Origin: Cephalotus follicularis
Lineage: Eukaryota; Streptophyta; Magnoliopsida; Oxalidales; Cephalotaceae
Direction: 5' to 3'
DNA length: 64,000 bases
Assembly (NCBI GenBank): GCA_001972305.1
Contig: BDDD01000555.1
Span: 308,676-372,675, forward strand
The notes beneath the pieces were generated by a model. The model was not told where the DNA came from. It saw nothing but the letters and a program-made list of their open reading frames with translations, and made no database searches. A program made the translations under genes and the position numbers. Shown here in pieces: positions 10,331 through 22,320 of the stretch (the first letter of the stretch is position 1; every line of letters begins with the position of its first letter).

Positions 10331-10872
10331 CACAGGTAGAAACCACATTGGAGATGGAGGAGTTGGAGGTTAGACCTTCAACATACACAGTTGAGATTGG
10401 ATCTCAGGCTGAGAATGGTTCTCAGTTAGGTAGAGCTCCTTTGAGGAGATCAGGCAGTATCCCATTAGCACCTGAGAGGTATGATTTCCTCATTGATGGT
10501 ACTGATGAGATAAATGTCATTGAAGATGATGAGCCTGCTAGCTATCTAGAGGCAGTGCAAGGAACTGAATCTGAAGCATGGCTAGGAGCCATGAAATCCG
10601 AGATGGATTCCATGTACTCCAACCAAGTATGGAATTTGGTTGAAGCACCCGAAGGCATAGTATCTATTGGCTGCAAATGGATCTTCAAGAAGAAGATGAA
10701 TGCAGATGGAAAAATCGAGACTAATAAAGCTCGATTCGTGGCGAAAGGGTATAGGCAACGACATGGAGTCGACTATACTGAAAATTTCTCACCTGTCGCC
10801 ATGCTTAAATCCATTAGGATTTTGCTTGCTATTGCCGCTCATTATGATTATGAGATATGGAAAATGGATGTC
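10331..10872 (+). pseudogene. E4 reverse transcriptase, N-terminal part
   Basis: The sequence contains WLGAMKSEMDSMYSNQVW, then the GCKWIFKKK and ARFVAKGYRQRHGVDY motifs of copia RT, and FSPVAMLKSIRI. RT motifs expected beyond this point, and RNase H, are not found before the 3' LTR portion. Confidence 0.9.
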
Positions 10873-11990
10873 AAGATTTTATAGGGTCCCTGCCCAATAA
10901 TGATTAGATCTTTAATATGTTAGACATATTAAGTCTTGGTGTCAAATATGAGTTATGTAGATTTTACATTTTATGGAAACACATTTGTTTGATCTTACTT
11001 AATCAATATTCGAATGGTACTTGATATCACTAAAGGTGTTAGATTCAAATTACCTCGCCTGCCAGGAAAGACGTCGACGCCTTCTGGGAAAGGCGTCGAG
11101 AGTTATCTTGTTTTAGCATCAACGCCTTCTGGGAAGTGTCAACGCTTAACACTTGTAAAGACGTCGATGTCTTTTAGAAAGCGTTGATGTCTTTAGTGCC
11201 ACATTACATAAGCCTCGATGTCTTTTGGAAAGCATTGACGTCTTTGAGCAGGACGTGTAACCTGAGCACGAACTCACTTCGTGGGCACGTTTTCTCTCTC
11301 ATCTCCAGCAGCCATCTCCCATTCTTGCATGTTATAGAAACGTGGGGATCATGGCCACCGACTCCCGAGGAGTGAGGACCGTGATCCTAAATGAATGGGA
11401 GAGTGGGAGAGAGAAGTAGGAGGCTAGTGAGAAGCATTTTCTGCAGAAAATGCAAAGTGGTGGTTGAGTTTTTTGCTGGGCAAGAGAAGTTCAATTTTCT
11501 CTCTGCGGATTGTGTTCCCTTCATTTGTGATACACCAAGCAAGAGATTATCTAGGGTGGATTGATTTTTGATTTCATTGGTCAATATCAATTTACCTTTT
11601 CTAAGCTTAGTGAAAGAGAGAGAGTTCATACACTTTGTTCTTGGTTATTGCTAGTTGGATTGCTTGTTGTTCCAATGACTTGGAGAAGATTAAAGAGGGA
11701 ATCTACTCAAGCTTGGTGCGGCAAAGAAAGAAGGAGCCTACACCGTTGGTATATCTCTTGGTCCTTCTCTTATTACCATGCTTTTGTGTCACCATTGCTT
11801 GCTATGGTGACAGCAATTCAATCAATGTGATGATGTGGTGATCCATGTGGTCTGTGGACATGCCTCTTGGACTGTTTTTAGCTTTTATTGGGTGTTCTTC
11901 CGTTGCTATTTTGTATGATTTTGTTTTATTCTACACCCTATATGCCTAAGTCTGTTTTTGGCTCCGGATTCGGTTTACCCGTTTCCATCA
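10873..11990 (+). repeat. E4 3' LTR portion
   Basis: It matches the right 1.1 kb of the 5' LTR (from about 4771) with about 5% differences in the segment compared. It ends at TTTCCATCA beside the AGATC duplication and repeats the GTCGAC-type array at about 11070-11250. Confidence 0.92.
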
Positions 11991-11995
11991 AGATC

Positions 11996-12692
11996 GTCAA
12001 AAGGTGGAGTTTTCGATATACAAATTATAAGGAGAGGCAGATCAATGGTGGGATATGATTGAGAGGACGAAGACACGTCGAGAAATAGAAGCAATGACAT
12101 GGGAAGCATTTAAGGGAATATTCATGGAAAAATATTTTCCGCAAGCAATGAACGCGAGATGGAGGAAGATTTCCTCCATTTGGAATAGGGTGAGTCTGAA
12201 ACTGCGGCTTCGTACGAGGCAAACTTTTCGAGACTGTCTCGATACGCAGCTCATATAGTATCGACGGAAGAGAGAAGGAAAAATAGGTTTTTCCAGGGTC
12301 TGAAGCCTCATATTCGAAGGCTATTGATAGCACAAGACCTACAAACCTATGAGGCAGTTTTCAGATGTGCGTTGAGAATAGAGATGGATAATCAAAAGTA
12401 TCAACAAAAACGGGCAGAGCAAGGACAAGGAAAGAGGAAGGCAGGCGAATCCTCTGACAACAAAAATAAGAAAGCAAAGTCCGATGGAGGAAAAGACCCT
12501 AAAACTTGTCAACAATGCGGGAAAAGTCATCACGGGAAGTGTTTACAAGGAACGAGAGCTTGCTATAAGTGTGGAAAGCAAGGACACCAAGCAAGAGAGT
12601 GTCGACAAGGACAGGATCAAGCTCAAATTCAAAGGCCAATCAAATGTTACAATTGTGGTCAGGAAGGGCACATATCCAACCAATGCACCTGA
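11996..12692 (+). pseudogene. E3 gag region, second part, with zinc knuckles
   Basis: Downstream of E4 come gag capsid patterns, including ADQWWDMI and MTWEAFKGIFMEKYFP. A Lys/Gln-rich linker and zinc knuckles at about 12505-12690 follow: CYKCGKQGHQAREC and CYNCGQEGHISNQC, each CX2CX4HX4C, plus an imperfect one before them. Knuckles of this type bind RNA during packaging. Confidence 0.9.
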
Positions 12693-12758
12693 CCAAAGAC
12701 GGGAGAACAAGGAGGGAGCGGAACCCAGCAACAAAGAGCGCCGGCCAGAACATATGCT

Positions 12759-13282
12759 ATGACGGCTGATGAGATGGAAAATCCTAAAGATGTGGTAAGA
12801 GGTACTTTTCCCGTATGCTCTAAAACTGCACATGTATTGTTTGATACGGGAGCGGCGCATTCATTTGTGTCTTTATCTTTTGCATGGTATTTAAGTAACC
12901 CATCACAAAATTTGGAGATAGGTCGAGCAGTTGAAACACCAAATGGAAATACCCTGATGGCTGATAAAGTATATAAGTCTTGTGAATTAGAGCTATGTGA
13001 TAGGAAATTGCTAGTAGACCTAATACCTCCAGCAATCCTTAATTTTGACGTAATATTAGGCATGGATTGGCTCTCGCAAATCATGCTAGTGTTGACTGTT
13101 TCAAGAAGGAAGTTAGGTTTTCTATACCTAATCAACCCGAGTTTATCTTTCGAAGCACGAGAGTTAGTGGACCTCTAAGGATCATAACATCGATGCAAGC
13201 TAAGCGATTGTTGGGAAGTGGATGCGAGGGTTATCTTGCCCATGTGGTGGATACCAATAAGGAAAAGACTAAGATAGAATAA
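12759..13282 (+). pseudogene. E3 protease region
   Basis: It shows the retropepsin motif VLFDTGAAHSFVS, with the catalytic DTG near 12840, and further on the ILGMDWL stretch that ends plant gypsy protease. Confidence 0.9.
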
Positions 13283-13960
13283 TTGCATGTTGTTAAGGAA
13301 TTTACAGATGTATTTCCTGAAGACCTACCTGGTATGCCACCTGATCGAGAAGTGGAGTTTACCATTGATGTGGTGTCGGGAACGACTCCTATTTCAAAGA
13401 GTCCTTACCACATGGTGCCAGCTGAATTAAAAGAATTGAAGAATCAGTTACAAGAACTTTTGGATAAAGGATTTATCCGACCAACTGTATCACCATGGGG
13501 TGCACCGGTACTGTTCGTAAAGAAGAAAGACGAGTCAATGAGGCTCTGCATAGATTCTCGAGAACTGAATGAGTTGCTATCAAGAATCAATACCCACTAC
13601 CAAGGATCGATGATTTATTTGATCAGCTCAAAAATGCTCGATACTTCTCAAAGGTTGATCTTCGATCGGGTTACCATCAAGTGAAGGTTAAGAAAGAAGA
13701 TATACCAAAAACTGCTTTTAGAACAAGATATGGTCATTATGAGTTTTTGGTAATGTCATTTGGATTAACAAATGCTCTAGCTGTGTTTATGGATTTGATG
13801 AATCGGATATTCAGTGAATTTTTGGATCAGTTTGTGATAGTCTTCATTGACGACATTCTGGTATACTCAAGGAGTCGAGAAGAGCACGAGAAGCATTTAA
13901 CCCGTGTATTACAAACACTAAGGAAGGAACGACTTTACACTAAGTTCAGTAAATGCTAAT
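13283..13960 (+). pseudogene. E3 reverse transcriptase region
   Basis: Motifs include [48 protein letters not shown] and [12 protein letters not shown], where IDD is the catalytic pair. These match Tekay/Del chromoviruses. Confidence 0.93.
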
Positions 13961-14598
13961 TTTGGATGGAGAAAGTGTCCTTTTTGGGTCACGTGATCAC
14001 ACGGGAAGGTATCTCAGTAGACCCCGCTAAGACAAAGGCGATAAAAGAGTGGCAGAGACCAACAACGGTATCCAAGATACGAAATTTCTTGGGATTGGCA
14101 AGCTACTATCGACGGTTTGTCAAAAATTTCTCTCACAATGCGAACCCTCTTACAAGGTTGACGCAGAAGAAAGTTAAATTCGAATGGTCAGATCAATGCA
14201 AGAAGAGTTTCTTGGAGTTGAAGGAGAGATTGATGAATGCACCAATATTAGCCTTACCATCAAGATCAGAAGGTTTTGTGGTGTGTAGCGATGCATCTCG
14301 CAAAGGACTTGGTTGTGTGTTGATTCACCAAGGGAAAGTAAACACTTATGCTTCTAGGCAGGTTAAAGTGCATGAACAGAATTATCCTACTCATGATCTG
14401 GATTTTGCTACAGTCATCTTTGCACTAAATATTTGGTAGCACTATCTGTATGGAGAAAAGTGTGAAATTTTCACCGATCACAAAAGCCTCAAGTATATTT
14501 TCAACCAAAAGGAGTTAAACATGAGGCAAAGGAGATGGTTGGAACTTCTTAAGGATTAAGATTGCACTATTCAGTACCATCCGGAGAGAGCAAATGTC
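13961..14598 (+). pseudogene. E3 RNase H region
   Basis: [17 protein letters not shown] and the [17 protein letters not shown]-like tether lead into RNase [16 protein letters not shown] with a catalytic Asp, then [13 protein letters not shown] and the [10 protein letters not shown] region. Confidence 0.9.
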
Positions 14599-16185
14599 GT
14601 GGCGGACGCCCTGAGTCAAAAAAGCACAGGAAATTTGGCAATGCTTACCGCATATGAGGATTTAATAAGAGATTTTCAAAGGATGAATTTGGAAGTTAGG
14701 AGACAAGGAGAAGGAGCTTCTTTATCTCAAGTTATAGTTCAACCAGCTCTAGTTGAAAGAATAAAGCAATGCCAACTTGATGATTTGGAACTTAAGGAGA
14801 TAGCTGAAGGAGTGTGGAACGGAAAAGCATCACGTTTTAACTTGGGAGTCAATGGCGTATTAAGATTTGATTTCAGATTGTATGTCCCATCCCATGCAGA
14901 TTTGAAGAATGAGGTATTGATGGAAGCACATAGTTTAAATTTTTCAGTCCACCCTGGAAGTGCAAAGATGTATAGGGATTTACGAGACATGTATTGGTGG
15001 AATAATATGAAAAGAGAGATTGCATAATTTGTGTTGAGATGTCTTGCTTGTTAACAAGTGAAGGCTGAACATCAGTTGCCAAAGGGGACTCTGCAATCGC
15101 TTCCCATACCCGAGTGGAAGTGGGAACACATCAGTATGGACTTTATGAATGGACTTCTGAGGATAGCTAAGGGTAATAACGTAATATGGGTGATTGTGGA
15201 TCGCTTAACAAAATCTGCTCATTTCCTGCCGATTAAAGACAGTCGTTCATTGTGTCAACTGGCTAGGTTTTATGAACAAGAGATTATCAGACTACATGGT
15301 GTACCGGTATAGATTGTCTCGGATCGAGATCCCCGTTTCACATCACGCTTTTGGAAGAGTCTACAAAATGCATTGGGTACAAGGCTGAATTTTAGAACGA
15401 CGTACCACCCACAGCCATATAGGCAATCATAACTGACTATTCAAACATTGGAAGACATGCTAAGAGCCTGTGTTATAGATTTTCAAGGGAATTGGGAGCA
15501 GCATGTCACTCTAATTCAATTTTCCTACAATAACAGCGTCCAAGCTAGCATACAGATGGCACCTTTTGAAGCACTTTACAGACAGAGGTGTCGAACGCCG
15601 ATGTGTTGGGATGAAGTAGGAGAAAGAAAGATATTGGGACCAGAGATGGTGCAAATAACTGCTGAGAAGGTAAAGCTGATTCGGAAACGCCTCTTAACAG
15701 CTCAAAGCAGACAAAAAAGCTATGCAGATAAGAGACAAAGGGAGTTACAGTTTGAAGTGGGAGATCATGTTTTTCTAAAGATATTGTCCTGGAAAGGAGT
15801 TATGAGGTTTAGCAAGAAAGGAAAGCTCAGTCCTCGATATATTGAACCATTTGAAATTTTGGAAAGAATCGGAGAGGTTGCGTATAGGCTTGCATTTCCA
15901 CCAAGTCTCTCTCACGTTCACAATGTGTTCCATGTATCTCTACTCCAGAAGTATATAGCCAACCCCTCTCATGTTCTAAGAGTTGAACCGATACATGTGC
16001 ATGAAGATTTGTCATACAACGAGCAACCAGTGGAAACCTTGGATTATAAAGAACAAGTCCTGCGGACCAAGACCATTCCGTTAGTAGAGGTTTTAGGGAA
16101 AAACCACAAAGTTGAAGAAGCCACCTGGGAATTAGAGGACACAACGAGACAAGAGTACCCTCATCTTTTTAAGCCTGATGTGTAA
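14599..16185 (+). pseudogene. E3 integrase and chromodomain region
   Basis: An integrase zinc-binding segment occurs near 14900-15060 (HPGSAKMYRDLRDMYWWNNMKREI). The core is near 15120-15460 ([20 protein letters not shown]). The C-terminal part at 15448-16185 includes APFEALYRQRCRTP, SYADKRQRELQFEVGDHVFL, HVHNVFHVSLL and a chromodomain-like end (EATWELEDTTRQEYPHLF). Chromodomains of this group direct insertion to heterochromatin. Confidence 0.92.
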
Positions 16186-16210
16186 CAAATTTTGAGGACA
16201 AAATTTCTGT

Positions 16211-16223
16211 AAGGAGGGAAGAT
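16211..16223 (+). other. E3 polypurine tract
   Basis: AAGGAGGGAAGAT lies directly before the 3' LTR start TGTAATGGCC. It is the site that primes plus-strand DNA synthesis. Confidence 0.85.
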
Positions 16224-18457
16224 TGTAATGGCCAGAATTCTCATTAAGATATTGGAATATTGTTATGAAGATTTCTTATTCAAAACTTATCTCGTTTTGG
16301 TAATTTCTACATTTTCTGGGATAAGCATCGACTGTCTAGCTTAAAACGCCGACGGTTTAGCTTAAAAACGTCGATGGATGCATTAAAGCGTCGACCAGTG
16401 CGCCAACATTATTCCTAAATCAACAAAGCAAATACTGTTAGAGTTTGCATTATAATCTTGGTTTTGAAAGGACCTAACTTATTTATTGAGGTGAAAGAAT
16501 GAATATATAAATAAACAAGTCAAGTTATGCTGAAAACAGGTAAATTTAAACATATCAAAGCTATTGACGTCAACACCATAGCGTCAACGTGCTGGATGTG
16601 AGTTCATGTTATGGGCTGAGCAAGATGATTTTCGTCAACGTGATGTTGATTCTCGTCAACATGTTGGGGATTTGCATTATACACGTCAACGCTATAAGGA
16701 AGGCGTCAACGTCAAAAGGTGCAATTTTGGACAGTAGATTTGGACGTTAACGTCAACATCATATTTAGACGTCAACGCGAATGAGTGCAAATTTCAGACA
16801 ATAGAATTGGACGTTAACGTATAAAGAGAATATTGAAGCTCACAAATGTCATCCGCGTCAATGCCATAAATACGAGTCAACACGAATAAAGCAAGGATCA
16901 AACAAAAGCTTAAGATGTCAACGTGAAGAGCTAATGGAGTTAACACATAAAACTATTTTAGACGTTAATGCCATTAGTAAGCGTCAACGCCAAAACCAGC
17001 AGACCAGTTACCAAATCTAGTTTTTTGTCTCTTTGTGAGTTAATTAATATAATTAATGGACACATGTCAACCTAGGGAGTGAGGAAACCAGATATGTTGG
17101 ACAAGTGTCATGCATGGAATGATGAGAAGGGACAAGTGTCACAAATGTGTAGGTGGAAATTTAGCACATAGGCAACTAATGTAGTGACTCACAAGAGAGA
17201 GAATCTTACACCCCAAGTAATTCAATTTAGCCTATATATGTGTGTAGTTTTAGCTGAAAGGTGTCTGTTTTCTGCTGAGATTGGAGAGGAGAATTCAGGA
17301 AGAGAAGGAGTCTAAACCAAAGTAAGGAAAACAATACCTTTTTATGTCAAAGTTCCTCTGTTATTTTTCTGGAATTATGCAGCATATTGTTTTATTCATA
17401 TCTTGCTCATTTCTTTATGAAATTTAGAATGGTTGGATGGTTTAGAAACTTTAAGATGTCCTCTAAAACTGTTACATTTCGTATGTTTCGAATTTCTGTA
17501 AATTTCTTAACTAAAATATATGTTTAATTTTACTGCTCCTGTTCTGCTAGTATATGGAACCAGTGATTTTAAAAATTCATAGCAGTTTCGTTTCTCAGCC
17601 AAATTTTATGAACTTTATCTTCCTAAATTCGTTGAGATGTTAGCTATAACTTTACTGTTGTACATTTTCTTTGAAAACGATTATTTATATATGAAATACC
17701 AGTTTTAGAAATGTTATGCAAGGCTATTTTATGAATGCTTTGAGCTGATCACTCAAAGTGTTGAAAAATTTGTTTTATGAAATGTGAAAAGTTATGAAAT
17801 GAGATGAACAACTCTTGGATTGCGATGCAATAGGGATGGTGAATGGAGCGTAGAGTGCTCATGGACATGCATGTGATATAAGGATAGTAATTGGGGAGTG
17901 CACAATGCCCCGGTGAAGCATGGTTCAATTGGGTTTATAATCCCTCAATTTTATGAAATGTTTTGATCATGAGATATAATCGTAAAAAGGAGTGTGACGA
18001 AGTATTTTGTTTATGAAACCCTTACTAAGTTGTTTAAGCTCATTCCTTCAAAGTTTTGTTTTCAAATAAAATTTTCAGGAAATGACTGAACGTGAAAATT
18101 CAAGCTTTAAAGGAAACCCATGAAAGGAATCTTTGAAGGAATCTATGTTATGAAATAATGTTTTGTATAGACTGATTTTGATAAGTTAATGTTTTTCGTT
18201 GTGAAATATAATATTACAGGTTATGTTCAAGTGTAACGGTGTTAGAAACTATTACTATGACATGTAGTAGTTTCGAATGCAAAGTATGATGATTTTAAAG
18301 TTTAAAGTTCAAAGTTGTAAATATGTTTTAAATTGTGTAGTTTTTAATATGATATAACATAGAAATGATTAAATGGTTAAGGTTTAGACCCCACATAACG
18401 CACCAACTCCTAGTAGCTCGCTTTGAGTAAAAGTGAACTCGGATTGGGGGCGTTACA
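16224..18457 (+). repeat. E3 3' LTR
   Basis: This 2,234-bp LTR starts TGTAATGGCC and ends GGGGGCGTTACA, followed by the CACTG duplication. The left third is dense in CGTCGAC and CGTCAACG motifs. No full matching 5' LTR is in the window. Confidence 0.92.
16324..16995 (+). promoter_or_regulatory. GTCGAC/GTCAACG motif arrays in the E3 3' LTR
   Basis: There are two clusters. At 16324-16405 are four CGTCGA-type copies, each near TTTAGCTTAAAA-like spacers. At 16563-16995 are some 15-18 copies of CGTCAACG or close variants with irregular spacing. Here the GTCAAC form predominates over GTCGAC, as transitions at CpG would produce. Confidence 0.65.
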
Positions 18458-18462
18458 CACTG

Positions 18463-18684
18463 TCCCATGGTTGGCATCCAACCTTATATGTCAGTGCATC
18501 ACATATCTAAGTAGGTAATACTAAATTAATCTACTTCAATTATAAGACAAAGCATATGTGATATAATGCCATAAACAATTTGATTAAAAACACACCTCAT
18601 ATAAATGGAATAAGACTGCTTTGTACATAGATAAGTTTGAATACAAAAGTCATCTAATGGCTTGTCGGGTTACCCTATCTAATA
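18463..18684 (-). repeat. E2 copia LTR, second part
   Basis: Read on the minus strand, this is the start of the E2 LTR (TATTAGATAGGGTAACCCGAC). It aligns with the first 240 bp of the E4 LTR (TGCTAGATATAGTGACCCGA) and continues the 1084-3000 block. Confidence 0.85.
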
Positions 18685-18890
18685 GTTACAGGTTGTATCA
18701 GAGCAGCATTGGCCTACTACTTAAGTCTGATTAGTGGTTATAGATGATTGAATTGACATGCATGACTTATGTGTTTACATTTGTCGATGCTTCTTATATG
18801 GATATATGTGCATTGATTAACGGTGGCTTCTTATATAGGTTAGTGACATGGAAAATAGAGGAAGAGGACTTACTTTGCTCTTTATCCTTT
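18685..18890 (+). mobile_element. E6: gypsy LTR-end/leader remnant
   Basis: GTTACA, then a slightly altered primer site (TTGTATCAGAGC), a short leader, and an ATG at 18848 followed by an Arg/Gly-rich start. This is the same layout as the gag start of E10. It looks like the 5' end of a plus-strand Ty3/gypsy into which E2 inserted close to the LTR edge. The sequence changes character near 18880-18905. Confidence 0.45.
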
Positions 18891-19190
18891 GGGTTGTTGT
18901 GCTGCTCCAACAGTACCTGAACCTAGCCCATTCAGAGAATGGGTCAGCAACCCTTACTTTTTTCAGATTACCTCATGCAGAGATGCACAACCAAGAAGAA
19001 AGCAATACAACCAAAGAAGAGATGCATGCATGCTATATATCCATTATAATCCATATTCATGTATACAACATCATTCACTGCTTCCTCGGACTACTTTACT
19101 GAACAAAGCAGATTTCCCAAACATAGAACAGAGGAGTTGGTCCAGTCATACGTAGTCTGATTCCTATACAAAGCCTTACTACTGAGTGAG

Positions 19191-19495
19191 GTTCACCTGC
19201 CGAGCGGAATTCATCCCTTTGGTTCACCTGCTGGTGAAATTCACCCTTAACTTCACATGCTATAGAGAAATTCACCCTTAGATTCACCCATTGAGCAGGA
19301 TTTGCCCGAGGATCACCTGCCTGCGAAATTCACCCTTAGATTCACCTGCTCTGGCGGAATTCACCCCTTAGGTTTACCTGCCAAGCAGAATTCACCCTTA
19401 GGTTCACCTGCTCTTGGCGGAATTCACCCCATTTGGGCTCACCTACTAGGGACATTCTCTATGTGGATTCTCTCTTTAAGTTCACCTACAATAGG
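19191..19495 (+). repeat. Degenerate ~30-bp array (TTCACCTGC...GAATTCACCC) in the E7 LTR
   Basis: About nine units of TTCACCTGC, a 4-6 base variable part, GCGGAATTCACCC and TTAGG occur, with lengths of roughly 28-35 bp. Units differ from each other, so the array is old. Confidence 0.85.
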
Positions 19496-19749
19496 ACGTA
19501 TCACTAAGTCTGTGCATATATAAATCAGGCAGAGAAGGAACTCTGCTTGTGGTGCTCTGACACTTAGTCAGATTTGGCGCTATGAATTGTGGTCTAATCA
19601 TTCTTACGCTCGAGGGACTGCTCAGACAAGTACGCATGAATCTGGTTGGCGACCATATGGACTGGTCTGCTCATCATGCGTGGGTTGGTCCACTTTAAAG
19701 AGTTGGTTTGACTTCCATAAGTATATTTGTATCTGGCCAAGAAGGTGGA

Positions 19750-19990
19750 GTGCTCGGACAAGTCATGCTCGACATGTACGGACTAGTCATGCTTGGCAAC
19801 CTTATGGAGAAGCCTGCTCGGCATGTGGGGACTAGCCATGCTCGGCATGTGGGGACTAGCCATGCTCGGCATGCTTGGATAAGTCATGCTCGGCACGTAG
19901 GAGTGGGTCATGCTCGGACATGTTATGCTCGGCACACGCATGAGCAAGTCATGCTGGTGACCAATTAGACTGGTTTGCTCGGCACGCATA
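19750..19990 (+). repeat. ~27-bp array (CATGCTCGGCATG core) in the E7 LTR
   Basis: Around nine units of CATGCTCGGCATGTGGGGAC and variants occur; central units are exactly 27 bp. The core CATGCTCGGCATG is nearly palindromic. Because 27 is a multiple of three, open frames run through it, but they look like repeat by-products. Confidence 0.85.
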
Positions 19991-20795
19991 GGACTAATCC
20001 GACTTCAAGCTAGGAAGCTCTAAGTCCTCTAGAGACCAGTCTGGCTCAGCGTCGAGATTCATCTCTAAGTGCCTTTCAAGTACTGAGCTTCAGCAAATTC
20101 ATCTCCAATACATTAACCTTGGCGAGGAAGCAACAAAGAAATCCTAATCTATCAAGCACAACAAAATCACACAATACAAACAATACATACAATAGTCAAC
20201 ATAACAAAACATCAACACACACAAACAAATAAACATACACACATGTTGGTAGGCGCTCGGACATATAGCAACCTACCTCGAAATCGGTTGAAAACAGAGA
20301 TTGCTCGATTCCTTCTAGAATCTTGAACTTCTTCCAAGCCTGGAGCTGCTACTCACCTCAGCTTCCTTCTCCTTTCCACTCTGGCATTGCTCCTTCGCTT
20401 CCAGGATATGGGGGATTTATACGGAGTATGGGAGACTTCGAACTCTCCTGAGGAAGCTCCTCTCTTGTCGCTTTCTTTATATTTCCCATGACATCAGGTC
20501 CCCATCCTCCACTTTCTTACCTTTGTCTCGATTTTTCCAGAAGGGAAGTGAGAACGAATGTCCAAAGGTGCATCTCCCAACATCTCTCTCTTTTTATAAT
20601 CATGGAAGGAAAAGTCTAGAATTCTCCAAACGTTTTCCAACTAATGCGGGCCGACTCCGACATCTTGGGCCATTCTTTTCTTCCTCCATTTTAAGCCCAA
20701 TACCAATTACTCCTCAAAGTCCAAATTTTGTCCAAGGAAGAAGAGTAAGGCCCACATACACATAAAGATCCTTTATAACATTGAGGGGAATTACA

Positions 20796-20812
20796 TCCTC
20801 CACTCCTTAGAG
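20796..20812 (-). other. E7 polypurine tract
   Basis: The complement reads TAAGGAGTGGAGGA just before TGTAATTCCCC, the start of the 3' LTR. Confidence 0.85.
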
Positions 20813-20838
20813 AAATCTCGTCCCGAGATTCTCTAGGG

Positions 20839-22320
20839 TTAAAACAAATGGGGATACATAGCTTTCATATATTCTTCTCTTTCCCAGGTAGCATTCTCCA
20901 CCCCGTGGTATTTCCACAACACTTTCACCAACGGAATGGTTTTGCTTCTCAACTGTTTAATCCAAAGGTCGAGAATCGGGATAGGTAACTCTTCGAAACT
21001 CATATCCATCCTCAATTCCAACGGTTCCCATTGCAACACATGAGAAGGGTCAGCATGGTACTTCCTCAGCATCGAGACATGAAATACATTGTGTACATCC
21101 ATTAGGCTGGGTGGCTAGCTTTCCTTTCTTGGCAAACCTCATAATTCCTTTAGTTGGAGAGACTTTAAAGAATGCATGATTGCCCACAACGAACTCCGAC
21201 TCTCGCCTACGGTGGTCTACATAGATTTTCTGTGTACCTTGTGCTATAAGAAGCCTTTCTCTGATGACTTTGCCTTCTCGGTTGTTTCTTGCACAAGCTT
21301 GGGTCCCACTAGACCCTGTTCACCAACTTTGAACCAACAGACTGGGGTTTTAAATTTTCATCCATAGAGAGCCTCGAATGGAGCCACACCAATATTGGCA
21401 TGATAACTGTTATTGTACAAGAATGCTACTAATGACAAGTAGTCATCCCAACTGCCACCTCAATCCAAAACACATGCTCGTAGCATGTCTTCCAGTCTCT
21501 GAATAGTCCTCTCAAATTGTCCATCAGTCTAGGGATGGAAAGCTGTAATGAAATTTAGCTGAGTACCAAAAGCTTCTTACAGTTTCTTCCAAAACCGCGA
21601 TGTGAATCGGGGGTCTCTGCCGAACACCACACTAATTGGTACTCCATGGAGTCTAAAAATCCCTGCAATGTATAGGTTTGCTAACCGTGTAAGGGAATAA
21701 GTCTTCTTGGTCTCGAGAAAATGGCCTGATTTTGTAAAGTGATCAACGATCACCCATATAGCATCACGGTTATTCTTTGTTCTGGGCAGTCCTGTTACAA
21801 AACCCATCGTAATGTGTTCCCATTTACACTGTGCCACATGCAAAGGTTGCAGCAATCCGGCCGGTCTCTGATGTTCTGCTTTAACCTGTTGACATGTCAA
21901 ACAGGAAGCGACATACTCAACTATTTCTCTTTTCATATTGTTCCACCAATAACTTAGCTTTAAGTCTCATTACATCTTTGTACTCCCTGGATGTACGGAG
22001 AAACTAGGGCGATGTGCTTGTGACAATAGTTCATCCTTCAATTCTTTATCATTTGGAACACAAATTCTGCCTTGATATCGGACTAATCCATCGCCCAAAA
22101 TTGAGAAATTGGGCTTCAATTCACCCTGTCCGTTTAGAGTCATTTTGAGTAAGATTCCATCTTTACTTTGAGCTTCACATATTCTATCCATCAACCATGG
22201 ACATGCCTGAATATGAGCAATCGTTAGGCAAGCTAATCGATGACTTAAGGCATCAGCAACTACATTAGCTCTGCCCGGATGGTACTGTATTTCACAGTTG
22301 TAGTCATTGAGCAACTCCAT
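20839..22320 (-). pseudogene. E7 integrase and chromodomain region
   Basis: The chromodomain end (LRSKTIPLVKVLWKYHGVEN, then ATWEREEYMKAMYPHLF) lies at 20839-21102, with the VHNVFHVSML motif just before it. The integrase core is near 21577-21936 (SCLTCQQVKAEHQRP, ITMGFVTGLPRT, VDHFTKSGHFL). The zinc-binding side and the RNase H/integrase linker ([16 protein letters not shown]) lie at 21970-22320. Confidence 0.92.

Larger units (their letters stand above)
3988..11990 (+). mobile_element. E4: Ty1/copia Angela-like element, broken and incomplete
   Basis: The element starts TGCTAGATATAG and ends TTTCCATCA, flanked by the target duplication AGATC (3983-3987 and 11991-11995), inside E3 gag. Parts are the 5' LTR, a tRNA-Met primer site, a long leader holding E5, a protease end, integrase, the start of RT and a 3' LTR portion. 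Integrase before RT is the copia order. RT motifs such as FSPVAMLKSIRILLAIAAHY are close to BARE-1/Angela. A few breaks are present and not all of pol is there. The two LTR copies differ by about 5% over the segment compared, older than E10 and E11. Confidence 0.93.
3001..18457 (+). mobile_element. E3: Ty3/gypsy chromovirus (Tekay/Del-like), broken
   Basis: The element is bounded by the 5-bp target duplication CACTG (2996-3000 and 18458-18462) and sits in the E2 LTR. Domain order is gag, zinc knuckles, protease, reverse transcriptase, RNase H, integrase, chromodomain, which is the gypsy order. The C-terminal chromodomain-type ending (SKTIPLVEVL-like, then an ATWE motif and YPHLF) and the RT sequence indicate the Tekay/Del lineage. 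A full 3' LTR is present at the right. The left end has only a short inverted piece of LTR. The coding region is broken roughly 7-10 times, and E4 lies within gag. It is older than E4. Confidence 0.93.
18891..20795 (-). repeat. E7 3' LTR (left edge approximate)
   Basis: On the minus strand it begins TGTAATTCCCC right after the polypurine tract. Near 18910-18955 a CTGAACCTAGCCCATTC...AATGGGTCAGC stretch resembles 31835-31875 of the E9 LTR, so the two families are related. The far end is not clear. It contains two short-repeat arrays. From 20000 to 20780 I see LTR sequence only, with no gene. Confidence 0.65.

Noticed and set aside
19750-19990. Repetitive His/Ala/Arg-rich protein gene
   Set aside because: The frame exists only because the repeat unit is 27 bp. 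Both strands are open and no start context or conserved domain is seen.
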